Positions 7,155 to 15,871 are shown, numbered from the stretch's first letter. The stretch is DNA of 64,000 bases from Paenactinomyces guangxiensis (GCF_016055185.1 NZ_JAECVR010000001.1:570345-634344), one strand, 5' to 3'. Notes: a model not told the origin generated them from the sequence alone. A program made the numbers and translations.

Positions 7155-8774
7155 CTATCTTCTCAGCTTCTTTATTTCCTTTAACAGCTCCTGGTATCTT
7201 GCCTCCAGCTGTTCCTGATCCTCGCCCTTTTGCGGCATGGACAGGCGGCCGATCAATTCAGTCAGCTGATTTTCCGCTTGCAGAAGTTGTTGTTTGCACT
7301 CTTGCTCAGAAAGGTCTCTGGTGCGCCTTTGATTTTCGGTATACTCCTCATAGCTTCCGGCGAAATAAACCGCTTTTCCTTTGTCCAGCACAAGCACATG
7401 ATCAACCAACTGCATCATTAATTGGCGGTCATGCGTGGCAAACAGAATCGTGCCGGGATAAGCCTTGAGAACATGTTCCAGCTGCTCGCGTGTAAACAGA
7501 TCCAAAAAGTTGGTTGGTTCATCGAGCAAGAGCAGGTTGGCATCGCTTAAAAAAACTTTGGCTAATGCGACTTTTGTCTTTTCTCCGCCGCTTAACAGGC
7601 GGACCGGCTGATAAACGGTTTCCTGGGGAAAGAGGAGCCGGGCCAAAATTGTTCTGATAAACATCTCGGAGTAGGGGCTGTCTTTTTTCACATTGTCCAG
7701 AATCGATTTTTCTTCGTCCAAATGGTCCAGTTTCTGGTCAAAATAACCTATTTTTGCTGACGGGGCTATCTTGACTCCCGGTACCTGTGCCGCGATCATC
7801 TTTAACAATGTTGTTTTTCCGGCCCCGTTTCTGCCGAGCAAGGCCACTTTTTTGCCTGCGGGGATGGTGCAGGAGAAGGAGTCAAACAGATTCTTTTTGC
7901 CAAACCGTTTGTGAAGGTGCTCAATCTGGAGAGCATTTTTTCCGTGGATGGGCTGGAACACATCCAGATCAAATTGGACTTGCGGCAGCTCTGCCGGCTT
8001 TTCCTTTTTCTCCAATTGTTCAATCCGCGACCGTATGGCTTTTGCTTGTTTTTCCAGCTTTGCTTCTTTGGAGCTTCCTTTTAATTTATTTAAAGGGATC
8101 CTCGCCTCGGAATTACTCATCCTCTTAGGCGCTTTGAGGACCGACTTGGATTGCCGGCTCTTTTCGATCGCTGCCTCAGTTAACCTTTTTTTCTCCGCGA
8201 TATACTGTTCATACTCAAAACGGGCTCGTTCCCGTTGATGTTCTTTTTGCCGGCGGTAATCACTGTAATTTCCCTGATAAAGGCGAACCTGACCGTTTTC
8301 TACCTCAAGGATTTTGGTGCACACCGCATCCAGCAAAGCGCGGTCATGGGAAATCAACAGAACAGCCCCCGCATATTGATACAATTCTTTTTCCAGCCAC
8401 TGTACCGACTCGATATCCAGATGGCTGGTCGGCTCATCAGCCAGCAAAAGAGCCGGCTTTTCAGCCAGAGCAGAGATGATTTTCGATCTCGTCCATTCGC
8501 CGCCGCTCATCGTAGAAGCCGGGGGAAGCGTTGGCTCTCCGCCGTAACCGGAATCGTCAAACTGGCGAATCCACTCCATGGTACCGCGGCGGACCACTTG
8601 CCCTTCATCCGCCGGTTCCTCCCCGGCCAGCACGCGGAGCAAAGTGGTCTTACCTGCCCCATTGACCCCAACAACGCCAATCTTTTCTCCAGTTTTAATC
8701 TGAAACTGATCCAGTGCAAAAACAAGACGATCAGCAAACCATTTTTTCAGGTGAGAAGCCTCTAACACAAACAT
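7155..8774 (-). CDS. ABC-F family ribosomal protection / antibiotic resistance ATPase
   Basis: The 539-residue protein has two ABC ATPase domains and no membrane segments, the ABC-F layout. Domain 1 carries Walker A GVNGAGKT, signature MSGGE and Walker B LLLADEPTSHLD. Domain 2 carries GRNGAGKT, LLSGGEKTK and LLLLDEPTNFLD. A long charged interdomain linker (about residues 185-265, rich in Lys/Arg/Glu) and a C-terminal coiled coil are present. ABC-F proteins with this architecture (VmlR, Vga, Lsa) bind the ribosomal E site and displace drugs. The start at 8774 follows GGGAGG by 7 bases. That Shine-Dalgarno is embedded in a terminator-like hairpin, so expression is probably controlled by attenuation. 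Confidence 0.88.
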   Translation of the reverse strand: MFVLEASHLKKWFADRLVFALDQFQIKTGEKIGVVGVNGAGKTTLLRVLAGEEPADEGQVVRRGTMEWIRQFDDSGYGGEPTLPPASTMSGGEWTRSKIISALAEKPALLLADEPTSHLDIESVQWLEKELYQYAGAVLLISHDRALLDAVCTKILEVENGQVRLYQGNYSDYRRQKEHQRERARFEYEQYIAEKKRLTEAAIEKSRQSKSVLKAPKRMSNSEARIPLNKLKGSSKEAKLEKQAKAIRSRIEQLEKKEKPAELPQVQFDLDVFQPIHGKNALQIEHLHKRFGKKNLFDSFSCTIPAGKKVALLGRNGAGKTTLLKMIAAQVPGVKIAPSAKIGYFDQKLDHLDEEKSILDNVKKDSPYSEMFIRTILARLLFPQETVYQPVRLLSGGEKTKVALAKVFLSDANLLLLDEPTNFLDLFTREQLEHVLKAYPGTILFATHDRQLMMQLVDHVLVLDKGKAVYFAGSYEEYTENQRRTRDLSEQECKQQLLQAENQLTELIGRLSMPQKGEDQEQLEARYQELLKEIKKLRR

Positions 8775-9034
8775 AAAAAAACCTCCCGGTCCGGAGAGGC
8801 GTTCATCTACCCAAATCATCCAAAGATAAAAAAGGGGCTTATTTTACGTATGGCGAAATATACGCAATAATCGGCACCACGAATTTGGGCATACGAATCC
8901 TACTCCAGAAATAAATTTCCAGGAATGAAATTTAGCTCCAGTCAAGTAGGATTAGTTGTCCATCGCTCGAAGTACCGATCCTTTCCATGCTAGATTATAA
9001 AAATATTTTAATCATTGAGGGCATCCTTTGTCAA
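8775..9034 (-). promoter_or_regulatory. Attenuator leader of the ABC-F gene
   Basis: The promoter reads TTGACA (9029-9034), 18 bases, TAAAAT (9005-9010). The leader contains nested stems: AATCCTACT/AGTAGGATT (8896-8904 with 8945-8953) enclosing TAAATTTC/GAAATTTA (8912-8919 with 8927-8934). Immediately before the start codon CCTCTC pairs with GGGAGG, followed by TTTTTTT and then ATG. That is an intrinsic terminator whose 3' arm is the ribosome site. Short uORFs of 18 codons (8932-8988) and 3 codons (8952-8963) lie in the leader. This matches the design of drug-responsive attenuators of ABC-F resistance genes. Confidence 0.75.
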
Positions 9035-9046
9035 ATGATAACCACT

Positions 9047-9535
9047 TTATAAATCGCGGAGCATCACTTGCGTGTCCCCTGTATCGCGGACATGCTTAAA
9101 ATCTAAGCGTTCGTACAAACTGACTGCCGGATTTTGCTTGCTGACACTGAGGGAAAGTCCGGGGTATCCTTCCAGCCGTGCCTGGTTGATGATACGGGTG
9201 AGCAGATCCCTGCCCAATCCCTGACCGCGATAACCGGGTAAGACAGCAATCGACAATTCCGGAATATTTTCTGCCACAAACCCGTATCCCGGATTTTCCT
9301 TGTTAAATTGCCGAAACCATGCGGCACCGATTGGTTTTGACTCTTTCTTTAACTCAACGATAAAACCGAGATCTCCGGGTTGTCCCCAGTTTTCCAGATA
9401 TCTGCTTAATTCGGGACGTTCTGTGATCTCCTTGGCCGGGGGTTGTTCTCCTTCTGGAACATAGATCGCCAGGTACAAAAACTCCTTTAGCAAAGGTGCA
9501 TCGGATGGCTTAATGATTCGAAAAATGTATTCCAT
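9047..9535 (-). CDS. GNAT family N-acetyltransferase
   Basis: This 162-residue protein is a single GNAT domain. Motif A is visible as ELSIAVLPGYRGQGLGRDLL, the R/QxxGxG/A acetyl-CoA pyrophosphate loop. NPAVSLYERLDFKHV near the end is motif B, typical of GNAT enzymes acting on small molecules or peptides. The substrate is unknown. The ATG at 9535 is preferred over one ten codons upstream because AAAGGG precedes it by about 9 bases. It lies upstream of the ABC-F leader on the same strand, but the strong promoter at 9005-9034 separates the two units. Confidence 0.85.
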   Translation of the reverse strand: MEYIFRIIKPSDAPLLKEFLYLAIYVPEGEQPPAKEITERPELSRYLENWGQPGDLGFIVELKKESKPIGAAWFRQFNKENPGYGFVAENIPELSIAVLPGYRGQGLGRDLLTRIINQARLEGYPGLSLSVSKQNPAVSLYERLDFKHVRDTGDTQVMLRDL

Positions 9536-9723
9536 AGATTCAACCCTTTCTGTAAAACTAACCAAAGCGATAATCGGAGCAAGGATGGGGAGCAGAAAAA
9601 AACTCTTTAACCACCGGTATATTTCGATAGAAACCTATATAAACCCTGCCTGCCTATTTGATATATATAAAAATTTATTAAAATTGAACAAAGTGTACAC
9701 AGGAATCCGAATACTGTTTCCGG

Positions 9724-10665
9724 TCACTTTTGTGTGGTGGTTACACGGTGAACAGAGCGCTCCGACCAAAATTGGGCAATAAAAAAAGTAAGCAAAATCG
9801 CAACCAAAATCCGGATGATCAACAAATAGAGGACCGGAATCCCCAGCGGCACAAAAACGAGGGTATCTTCAATTACCGCGTGGCAAGCGGCCAAAAAGAT
9901 AAATATAAGAGTAATGTCACGCTTGGAAAAATTTTTTTCTTCCGCCTGCTGGATAATCAATCCCGCTCCAAACATCAATCCGGCAAATAAACCACTGGTC
10001 AGGGTAATAGCTCCCTCGGGAGCAATCCCGAACGGTCGAAGCAAGGGAGTTAATTTACCGGCGAACCAGTCCAACACACGCAGGTCCTTTAAGATTTGTA
10101 TCATCATCATCAGAGGCAATACGATCAGAACAAGTGTAAATACCCCTTTGGCCGCGATCGCGAGAGCTGAGAGAAGGATTTCCGTCCAGCCTTCAGGCTT
10201 TGCACTCTGTGGTTTAATTACGCCAAAGGCTGCCAGCTGGCTTCCCCCGTGCCAGCACAAATGAATCAGAAAGGCAGATAAGAGAGCCAGGCCGAGGCGA
10301 ACGGATACCACAATCCAGGTGGAAACGCCCACTCTTTTACAGATGGCCGATTCGACAAAAATATTATGTGAAAAACTGAGCATCATTGCGATAATGAAAA
10401 CTTGTTTTACGGTGAGATCCAGTGTCAAAATCGCTCCAATCGCGGCATAGAGATTTAATACATGTCCCAGAACCAGGGGAATTGCCGCCTCCCCGCTTAA
10501 TCCGATCCACGACATGAACGGGGCCAGACCCTGTGTCAACCAATCCATGATTGGGGTATATTGGATAATCTGTACGAGAAGCGTAATGGGAAAAATAACT
10601 TTTGCCAGCTCCCAGGCACTTTTCAGACCGGATTGCCAGCCTTTCCTCCAATCAATCACATGCAT
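9724..10665 (-). CDS. Nucleoside-recognition (Gate) domain membrane protein
   Basis: The product of about 313 residues has eight or so hydrophobic segments and two Gate/nucleoside-recognition modules (for example GEAAIPLVLGHVLNLYAAIG and LFAGLMFGAGLIIQQ). It resembles YjiH/SpmA-SpmB-like proteins found in Bacillota. The function of stand-alone Gate proteins is not settled; transport or a spore-related role has been proposed for relatives. The start is uncertain. ATG at 10665 follows GTGGAG by 4 bases, and ATGs at 10677 and 10704 are alternatives. It is transcribed divergently from an acetyltransferase gene across 288 bases (10666-10953), in which no other feature is evident. Confidence 0.75.
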   Translation of the reverse strand: MHVIDWRKGWQSGLKSAWELAKVIFPITLLVQIIQYTPIMDWLTQGLAPFMSWIGLSGEAAIPLVLGHVLNLYAAIGAILTLDLTVKQVFIIAMMLSFSHNIFVESAICKRVGVSTWIVVSVRLGLALLSAFLIHLCWHGGSQLAAFGVIKPQSAKPEGWTEILLSALAIAAKGVFTLVLIVLPLMMMIQILKDLRVLDWFAGKLTPLLRPFGIAPEGAITLTSGLFAGLMFGAGLIIQQAEEKNFSKRDITLIFIFLAACHAVIEDTLVFVPLGIPVLYLLIIRILVAILLTFFIAQFWSERSVHRVTTTQK

Positions 10666-10953
10666 GTTTCTCCACATCCTTTTTTTTCTATTTCTATTAT
10701 TCATTGTTTTTTGATATACAGCTTCCCGATCCAATCTCTACGAATCACTGATCCTCAATACAGATCAATCTGTTTTTCCGCTCCCGTTCTTACATCTTTC
10801 ATATCTCTTTCATTCGGGTACAAAAATATTTATACCTATTTTACCCGAAAAACCATCAATTTGTTTCGTATTTTTTATTATTATATAGAAGAAAAACTCT
10901 TAAAAGTTTTGTATCCATATCTATTAATCTATGAAAGAAATGGAGAAAAAACG

Positions 10954-11472
10954 ATGGTCATCCGAAAAGCCCGACTCTGTGATGCTGCGGGAATCGCCAG
11001 CGTTCATGTCAACAGCTGGCGTACATCCTACCGTGGAATTCTGTGCGATGAGGTACTGGACAATTTGGACTTGAGGGAGCGTGTTGAACTTTGGAACCGG
11101 ATTCTGGCTGAAGATGCGCTTTGCTATGTAGCCGAAAATAAAGAAGGAACCATTGTCGGATTCGCAAGCGGCGGACAGGAGAGAACAGGAGATTTTCCCG
11201 GTCACGGGGAGTTGTACGCGATTTATCTCCTGGAGGGATACCAGAGACAAGGAGCAGGAAAAAAGCTGCTCACAGCGGTCATGAAGGAATTACAGCGGCA
11301 AGGATTATCATCAGTACTTGTCTGGGTGCTGGAAGACAATCCGTCACGCCATTTTTATGAAGCACTAGGCGGAACGCTGGTTGCGAGCCAGCCGATTACG
11401 ATTGGGAAGCAAACCCTTACAGAAGCAGCCTATGGTTGGGAAGATTTTTTCGCTCCGGCCAAACTGAAATAA
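10954..11472 (+). CDS. GNAT family N-acetyltransferase
   Basis: The 172-residue product is a GNAT domain beginning MVIRKARLCDAAGIASVHV, a typical first strand and helix. The acetyl-CoA loop is GYQRQGAGKKLLTAV and the motif B region is NPSRHFYEALGG. The family member is close to those annotated as acting on diverse amines; the substrate is unknown. ATG at 10954 was chosen because GGAG lies about 9 bases upstream. The frame remains open for more than 100 codons further upstream, but that extension has no ribosome site or family similarity. It is convergent with hom, and a shared hairpin separates them. Confidence 0.85.
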   Translation: MVIRKARLCDAAGIASVHVNSWRTSYRGILCDEVLDNLDLRERVELWNRILAEDALCYVAENKEGTIVGFASGGQERTGDFPGHGELYAIYLLEGYQRQGAGKKLLTAVMKELQRQGLSSVLVWVLEDNPSRHFYEALGGTLVASQPITIGKQTLTEAAYGWEDFFAPAKLK

Positions 11473-11475
11473 GAA

Positions 11476-11510
11476 AGAAGTCACTCCTTTTCAGAAAAAG
11501 GGTGACTTCT
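11476..11510. terminator. Bidirectional terminator between acetyltransferase and hom
   Basis: GAAGTCAC (11477-11484) pairs with GTGACTTC (11502-11509), and the inner CTTTTTC/GAAAAAG-like arms extend the stem. On the minus strand it is followed by TTTCTTATTT, so it serves hom best. Confidence 0.65.
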
Positions 11511-11522
11511 GACTGCCTGCTT

Positions 11523-12845
11523 TTATTTTGACGTGGCACCCACTGCCGGATGTACGTTTTCTACCTGGGTTAAAGCATTTCCTAAAACCACGGGGCGTGT
11601 GGCAGACTCCTGAATCTCCACTCCTAATTCGGACAATCCAACCGGTTCCAAAGCACTTTCCCACCCTTTTGCCAGCAGGGCAAGCAGCGCTTCTCCCGTC
11701 TCCTCAACGGTGAGGGTCCATTTTAGAACTTCAATTCCTACCCGTTGCAAACGGAGCTTGTAAGCCTCCACTTCCTGATCATTAAGGGGTTTCCGGGTCC
11801 TGATAAAGACAAACCGGGTACAGCCCTCTTCCCCGCCGGCAAACAGAAGGGGCTGGATTGGTGACAAAGACCGTGTGGACGGCAAACGGTGCAGGTTGCA
11901 CAAATCTTCCACTACGGCACTGGCTGTCGGTTTTTCTCCCGCTCCCTGGCCCACCAGCGTGAGATCCTGGATCTGGTCACCTTCAACATAAATGGCATTA
12001 TATACATCATTCACACTGGCAAGCGGATGGCTGAGGGGCAGGAGAGCCGGGTTGACAGAACAGGAGATGGGGCCGTTTTCCCCGTATTGTTCCGCCTGGG
12101 CTAATAATTTTACCGTATACCCCAGTGATCCGGCCATTTTCAACTCAGCTGCGGTTACATCCGTGATCCCTTTGCGGGAAATCTCGGAGACCGGAATATG
12201 GGCACCAAATACCAGCCGGCTGAGAATAGCAAGTTTGTAGGCGGCATCATAACCTTCCACGTCTGAGGTCGGGTCAGCTTCCGCATAGCCCTTTGCCTGT
12301 GCCTCTTGCAGGACGTCATCAAAATCGCGATGATAAAGGTTCATCTGTGTCAGGATATAGTTGGTCGTTCCGTTCAGAATACCGGAAATCTTATAGATGC
12401 GATTCGCTTTTAAAAAGTGCTGCAACGTTCCGATCACCGGAATTCCTCCGCCCACACTTGCTTCGTATAAGAGTTGAACTCCTTTTTCATTGGCCAATTG
12501 TTCCAACTCTACCCCGTGTTTGGCCATCAATTCCTTATTGGCTGTGATGATATGGCAGCCTTTCTCAATCGCCTGTCTCATATAGGTACGGGCAGGTTCA
12601 ATGCCTCCCATGACTTCAATGACAATCTGAACATCTTTTTGTAACACATCGGCAAATTGATCTGTCAGCAAGTGCCCGACCCGGTTGATCTCCCTTTTCT
12701 TCCCCAGATCTTTGACCAGGATGGTTTGAATATTAAAAAACCTGCCCGTCCGGCGCGCAATCACATCCTGGTTGCTCTCCAGCATCTTCCATACACCCGT
12801 CCCGACCGTACCCAAACCTAACAAAGCAACATTTACCTGTTCCAT
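11523..12845 (-). CDS. hom: Homoserine dehydrogenase
   Basis: The enzyme reduces aspartate semialdehyde to homoserine with NAD(P)H, the branch point to methionine and threonine. The 440-residue protein starts with the Rossmann motif GLGTVGTG (residues 10-17). The catalytic domain includes ASVGGGIPVIGTL and the GILNGTTNYILTQM substrate region, and AKGYAEADPTSDVEGYDAAY is the family signature. A C-terminal ACT-like regulatory domain fits the length. GGGAGGGAG precedes the ATG. The gene stands alone behind a SAM-I riboswitch, so in this organism it is tuned to S-adenosylmethionine, which points to a methionine-directed role. Confidence 0.95.
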   Translation of the reverse strand: MEQVNVALLGLGTVGTGVWKMLESNQDVIARRTGRFFNIQTILVKDLGKKREINRVGHLLTDQFADVLQKDVQIVIEVMGGIEPARTYMRQAIEKGCHIITANKELMAKHGVELEQLANEKGVQLLYEASVGGGIPVIGTLQHFLKANRIYKISGILNGTTNYILTQMNLYHRDFDDVLQEAQAKGYAEADPTSDVEGYDAAYKLAILSRLVFGAHIPVSEISRKGITDVTAAELKMAGSLGYTVKLLAQAEQYGENGPISCSVNPALLPLSHPLASVNDVYNAIYVEGDQIQDLTLVGQGAGEKPTASAVVEDLCNLHRLPSTRSLSPIQPLLFAGGEEGCTRFVFIRTRKPLNDQEVEAYKLRLQRVGIEVLKWTLTVEETGEALLALLAKGWESALEPVGLSELGVEIQESATRPVVLGNALTQVENVHPAVGATSK

Positions 12846-12864
12846 CGTTCTCCCTCCCTAGATA

Positions 12865-13040
12865 CAGTAAAACCCTCTTCAGATAAAAAGAGGGTACAGG
12901 TTGCCCGTTGATCTTCTTATCTCTCAGCGCTTCAGCTAGAAGCACTGCAGGAATTGGCACCTTGTTTGACCTCTTACAGGACAAACCGGTTGCCGGGCTT
13001 CATTGGGCCAGTCCCTCCGCCTCTCTGGATAAAAATCTAA
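12865..13040 (-). promoter_or_regulatory. SAM-I riboswitch (S-box) with terminator upstream of hom
   Basis: The minus strand shows the S-box core in order: TTATCCAGAGAGGCGGAGGG (near 13010-13033), ACTGGCCCAATGAAGCCCGG, CAACCGG, GGTGCCAATTCC, GCAG, and the closing CTGAGAGATAAGAA (about 12915-12928). The aptamer spans roughly 12913-13034. The expression platform terminator is ACCCTCTTTTTATCTGAAGA closed by GAGGGTTTT (12868-12895). When SAM binds, the terminator forms and hom is switched off. Confidence 0.95.
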
Positions 13041-13071
13041 ACAATATGTAGCTGTAGAATATTTAGAGTCT

Positions 13072-13100
13072 ATTATGGGCAAACAAATGTCTTTTGTCAA
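13072..13100 (-). promoter_or_regulatory. Promoter of the SAM riboswitch-hom unit
   Basis: On the minus strand TTGACA (13095-13100), a 17-base spacer and CATAAT (13072-13077) precede the riboswitch by about 35 bases. Confidence 0.7.
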
Positions 13101-13148
13101 TAGAAAAAATCACTGTTTAGATAAATCTTTGAATTCTTTTCTACCTTT

Positions 13149-14162
13149 TTATCCTTTCACAATGCGGTTGCGCAATACTCCCAGCCTTTCAATCTCCAGT
13201 TCTACAAGATCTCCGGGTTGCAGCCAGCGCTGCACTTCGGGTCCAAGCTCCAGAATACAGCCAGTGCCCACCGTTCCTGATCCAATCACGTCTCCGGGGA
13301 CCAGCTCAGCATCCTGCGAGGCCCTTTCGATCATCTGGGCAAAACTCCAGTAAAGATCTTTTGCATTCCCTTCGGAAATAGTTTTTCCATTGACACGTGC
13401 CGTCATTTTCAGATCCCAGCGATCTCTGTCTCTGCGGTCTTCCAATTCATCCAGCGTTACCAGATATGGTCCCAGCGAAGTGGCAAAATCCTTCCCTTTG
13501 GCCGGCCCTAACCCAACTGCCATCTCCTTCCGTTGTACATCGCGGGCACTCCAATCGTTCATGATGGTAAAACCGGCAATGTAGTCAATAGCATGGTCTG
13601 CGGAAATATTTTTTCCTTTTCTCCCTATAACACAGGCGATTTCCAGTTCAAAATCCAGCTTCTCTGAATAGGAGGGCTTTGCCACTGAAGCATCCTGCCC
13701 TACAACAGACCTGTGGTTGGAAAAATAAAAAACAGGGATCTGGTACCATTCGGGAATCATATCTAATCCGCGGCGCTTACGGGACGTTTTTACATGCTGT
13801 TCAAACGCATAAAAATCACGAACACTTCGCGGAAGTGGAACAGGTGCAAGCAGCTGGGCTTCTTCCAGCCGGATCACGACAGGCTCTCCCTCCACCCGGA
13901 GCTTCGCCAAAGGTTCTTCGTCAAGCATTTTTTTGACTTCCTCCAACATATGAAACTCACTTTTTCCTCGGTCCAATAAGGTTAACAAATCGGACGGCAA
14001 CAGATGCGGGAAAGAAATACCCCGCTTTGCAGAAAGCCAGCGTTGGGCAAAAACCGTATCAACGACATAAGAGTCTGCCACCCAACCTAAACGCGCCCCC
14101 ACGCCTTCATTCATCTGAATGTTTAATTCATCCGCTTTTATCAGATAAGTAACAAGTTTCAA
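13149..14162 (-). CDS. Fumarylacetoacetate hydrolase family protein
   Basis: This 337-residue protein belongs to the FAH superfamily of metal-dependent C-C bond hydrolases and isomerases. The metal-binding region includes LDFELEIACVIG (E-x-E pattern) and NDWSARDVQRKEM, followed by KGKDFATSLGPYLVT and GDVIGSGTVGTGC, all standard landmarks. The extra N-terminal domain fits the longer FAH-like hydrolases rather than short YcgM types, and the substrate is unknown. The TTG at 14162 was chosen because AAGGAGGG lies 8 bases upstream; the ATGs further upstream lack ribosome sites. No aromatic-degradation genes are adjacent. Confidence 0.85.
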   Translation of the reverse strand: MKLVTYLIKADELNIQMNEGVGARLGWVADSYVVDTVFAQRWLSAKRGISFPHLLPSDLLTLLDRGKSEFHMLEEVKKMLDEEPLAKLRVEGEPVVIRLEEAQLLAPVPLPRSVRDFYAFEQHVKTSRKRRGLDMIPEWYQIPVFYFSNHRSVVGQDASVAKPSYSEKLDFELEIACVIGRKGKNISADHAIDYIAGFTIMNDWSARDVQRKEMAVGLGPAKGKDFATSLGPYLVTLDELEDRRDRDRWDLKMTARVNGKTISEGNAKDLYWSFAQMIERASQDAELVPGDVIGSGTVGTGCILELGPEVQRWLQPGDLVELEIERLGVLRNRIVKG

Positions 14163-14217
14163 CCGGAACTCCCTCCTTTTTACAAGGATATTCATTTCGT
14201 GCCACATTTAGCAAGCC

Positions 14218-14256
14218 AGAAAAAACAAGAAATGCAGACTTTGTCACAAAGTCTGC
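14218..14256 (-). terminator. Terminator overlapping the glycosyltransferase stop codon
   Basis: GCAGACTTTG and CAAAGTCTGC form a perfect 10-base-pair stem (14234-14243 with 14247-14256). The three loop bases 14244-14246 are the TGA stop codon of the upstream gene. ATTTCTTGTTTTTT follows on the minus strand. Confidence 0.75.
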
Positions 14257-15368
14257 AAAATCGGCACTTCCGCCTGAAATGTTTCATTTACAACTCGGTG
14301 GGCTGCATCGGGAGCCATCAGTGGTTTGAATCGCTCTCTCATCTTATCCCTCTTATAATCGGGTGAAAAAAACTTTTGAATCTGAATCCGTATCGTAGAA
14401 GGACGTGTAGCCACCGCCACCCGGTGGTGGATGAGATATTGCTGATTGGCTTGTTCCTGTCCGGGAAATGCCTCAAACAGGAACATAGGGAGCCGTTTGG
14501 CAATGGCCTCGCTGATCGTTACGCCCCCTGGCTTGGTTACCAACAGATCTGCCGCTGACATCCAGAGAGAAATATCATTGCGAAAACCCTCGATCCGAAT
14601 GTGAGGGCACGCATACCGGTCTTGCAAACGCCGATATAAACTCCAATTACTTCCGGTTAACACCACAAATTGGATATAACTGAGAGGCATTAACTCTTCC
14701 ACCAGGTGTTCCAAAGGACCCAATCCGGTTCCGCCACCCATAATTAAGACAACCGGACGTTTTACATCCAATCCTAACCGGATGCGTGCATGATCAGTCG
14801 AAACTTGTTGATAAAAATCAGGATCGATCGGTAATCCCGTTTCACATAACTTCAAACCTGTTTTCCACTGAATCCGTTCCAACTGATTTTGGGCGAGCAA
14901 TTTCTTGGGAACACATAACACCCGCGGAACACGCGCCAGCCAGATCGGATGCAGTTCATAGTCCGTCACCACACCAACCGTCGGAACTTCTACCCCGTTT
15001 GCCGGGCACAGCAGAAGGCCGAACGGGTGAGTTGTAACGATACGTGTGGGTTTTGCTTCGCTAAAAACCACATTTAACTTCTTGCGGATGGACCAGCCCA
15101 TCTTTTCAATCAGCTCACTGGATACATAACGAATGACACGGGATTGATGAGTCCAGTCATATAAATAATGGTAAAAAGACGGAAATTTGTTTAACATCCC
15201 AAGATACCCGGTTTGTAAAAGGGGATGAAAGGTGTTAGGAATCAGCTCTAACAGGTCCACCACCTCCGCTTTTACCCCGGGCTGCTGAACAAATTGTTTT
15301 TTTAAAGTTTTAGCGGCGGAATTATGACCCGTACCAAAGCCCATGGAAAGCAGTAAGACACGTTCGAT
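14244..15368 (-). CDS. UgtP/MGDG-synthase-like glycosyltransferase
   Basis: The protein of about 374 residues is a GT-B glycosyltransferase of the MGDG synthase/processive diacylglycerol glucosyltransferase type (GT28). The N-terminal loop is MGFGTGHNSAAKTL, a linker holds THPFGLLLCP, and the C-terminal nucleotide-sugar domain has MGGGTGLGPLEHLV and the donor-binding TKPGGVTISEAIAKRLP. It probably glycosylates a membrane lipid. Start choice is unusual. AAGGAGGG lies 7 bases upstream of an ATC codon (15366-15368), exactly where homologues begin. The in-frame ATGs at 15401 and 15410 coincide with a TATAATG box and have no good ribosome site. If ATC is rejected, 15401 is the next choice. Confidence 0.8.
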   Translation of the reverse strand: MERVLLLSMGFGTGHNSAAKTLKKQFVQQPGVKAEVVDLLELIPNTFHPLLQTGYLGMLNKFPSFYHYLYDWTHQSRVIRYVSSELIEKMGWSIRKKLNVVFSEAKPTRIVTTHPFGLLLCPANGVEVPTVGVVTDYELHPIWLARVPRVLCVPKKLLAQNQLERIQWKTGLKLCETGLPIDPDFYQQVSTDHARIRLGLDVKRPVVLIMGGGTGLGPLEHLVEELMPLSYIQFVVLTGSNWSLYRRLQDRYACPHIRIEGFRNDISLWMSAADLLVTKPGGVTISEAIAKRLPMFLFEAFPGQEQANQQYLIHHRVAVATRPSTIRIQIQKFFSPDYKRDKMRERFKPLMAPDAAHRVVNETFQAEVPILQTL

Positions 15369-15491
15369 GGCGACTCCCTCCTTGTACCCATCTATCCCCA
15401 TTATACCCATTTTCCTTTCAGGAACTGATACATCTACCAAGAAGTTGAACAAATTTAACCGATTATTAATATCTCCTGATCCACTAAAGTT

Positions 15492-15767
15492 TCATTGGTT
15501 CCGTTTGAGTGATTCTTCGGCCATGCGGATCATCTCTTTTACCATCCGGCCACCGATCTGTCCCCCGATTTTCCCGGCATCCTCCGCTTTCAGTTCACCA
15601 TTTCCCTCTTTCTGCAAAGGAATATCCAATTGCCTGGCTACTTCCATTTTTACCTCACCCGGCTCCTGAATATTCGTTCCCAGAGCCTGATTCATCACTT
15701 CGGTCTTCAGCCGTTCAACACCTTGGCGCGCTTGTGGGACTAAAAGGCGATTTCGACGGCGTGTCAT
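15492..15767 (-). CDS. Alpha/beta-type small acid-soluble spore protein
   Basis: The 91-residue product has the two SASP signatures: the N-terminal LLVPQARQGVERLKTEV region containing the GPR protease site area, and AEDAGKIGGQIGGRMVKEMI near the C terminus. SASPs coat forespore DNA and protect it from UV and heat. The length is slightly above the usual 60-75 residues because of a longer middle segment. ATG at 15767 follows GGAGGTGG by 7 bases. A GAATA...GGTAATAAT arrangement upstream could be a forespore sigma promoter, but the match is weak. Presence of this gene is the clearest sign of an endospore former. Confidence 0.9.
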   Translation of the reverse strand: MTRRRNRLLVPQARQGVERLKTEVMNQALGTNIQEPGEVKMEVARQLDIPLQKEGNGELKAEDAGKIGGQIGGRMVKEMIRMAEESLKRNQ

Positions 15768-15871
15768 GAGCAAACCACCTCCTTGGAGATAGTTTGCAAC
15801 AGGAGTACCTCATTATTACCCACAATCCAATTATCCCTATATTCTATACTTTAACCATATTAGGCGCAATT

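Noticed and set aside
10561..10953. Long N-terminal extension of the acetyltransferase frame
   Set aside because: It crosses the divergent promoter region and the opposite gene start, has no family similarity, and a well-placed RBS/ATG exists at 10954.
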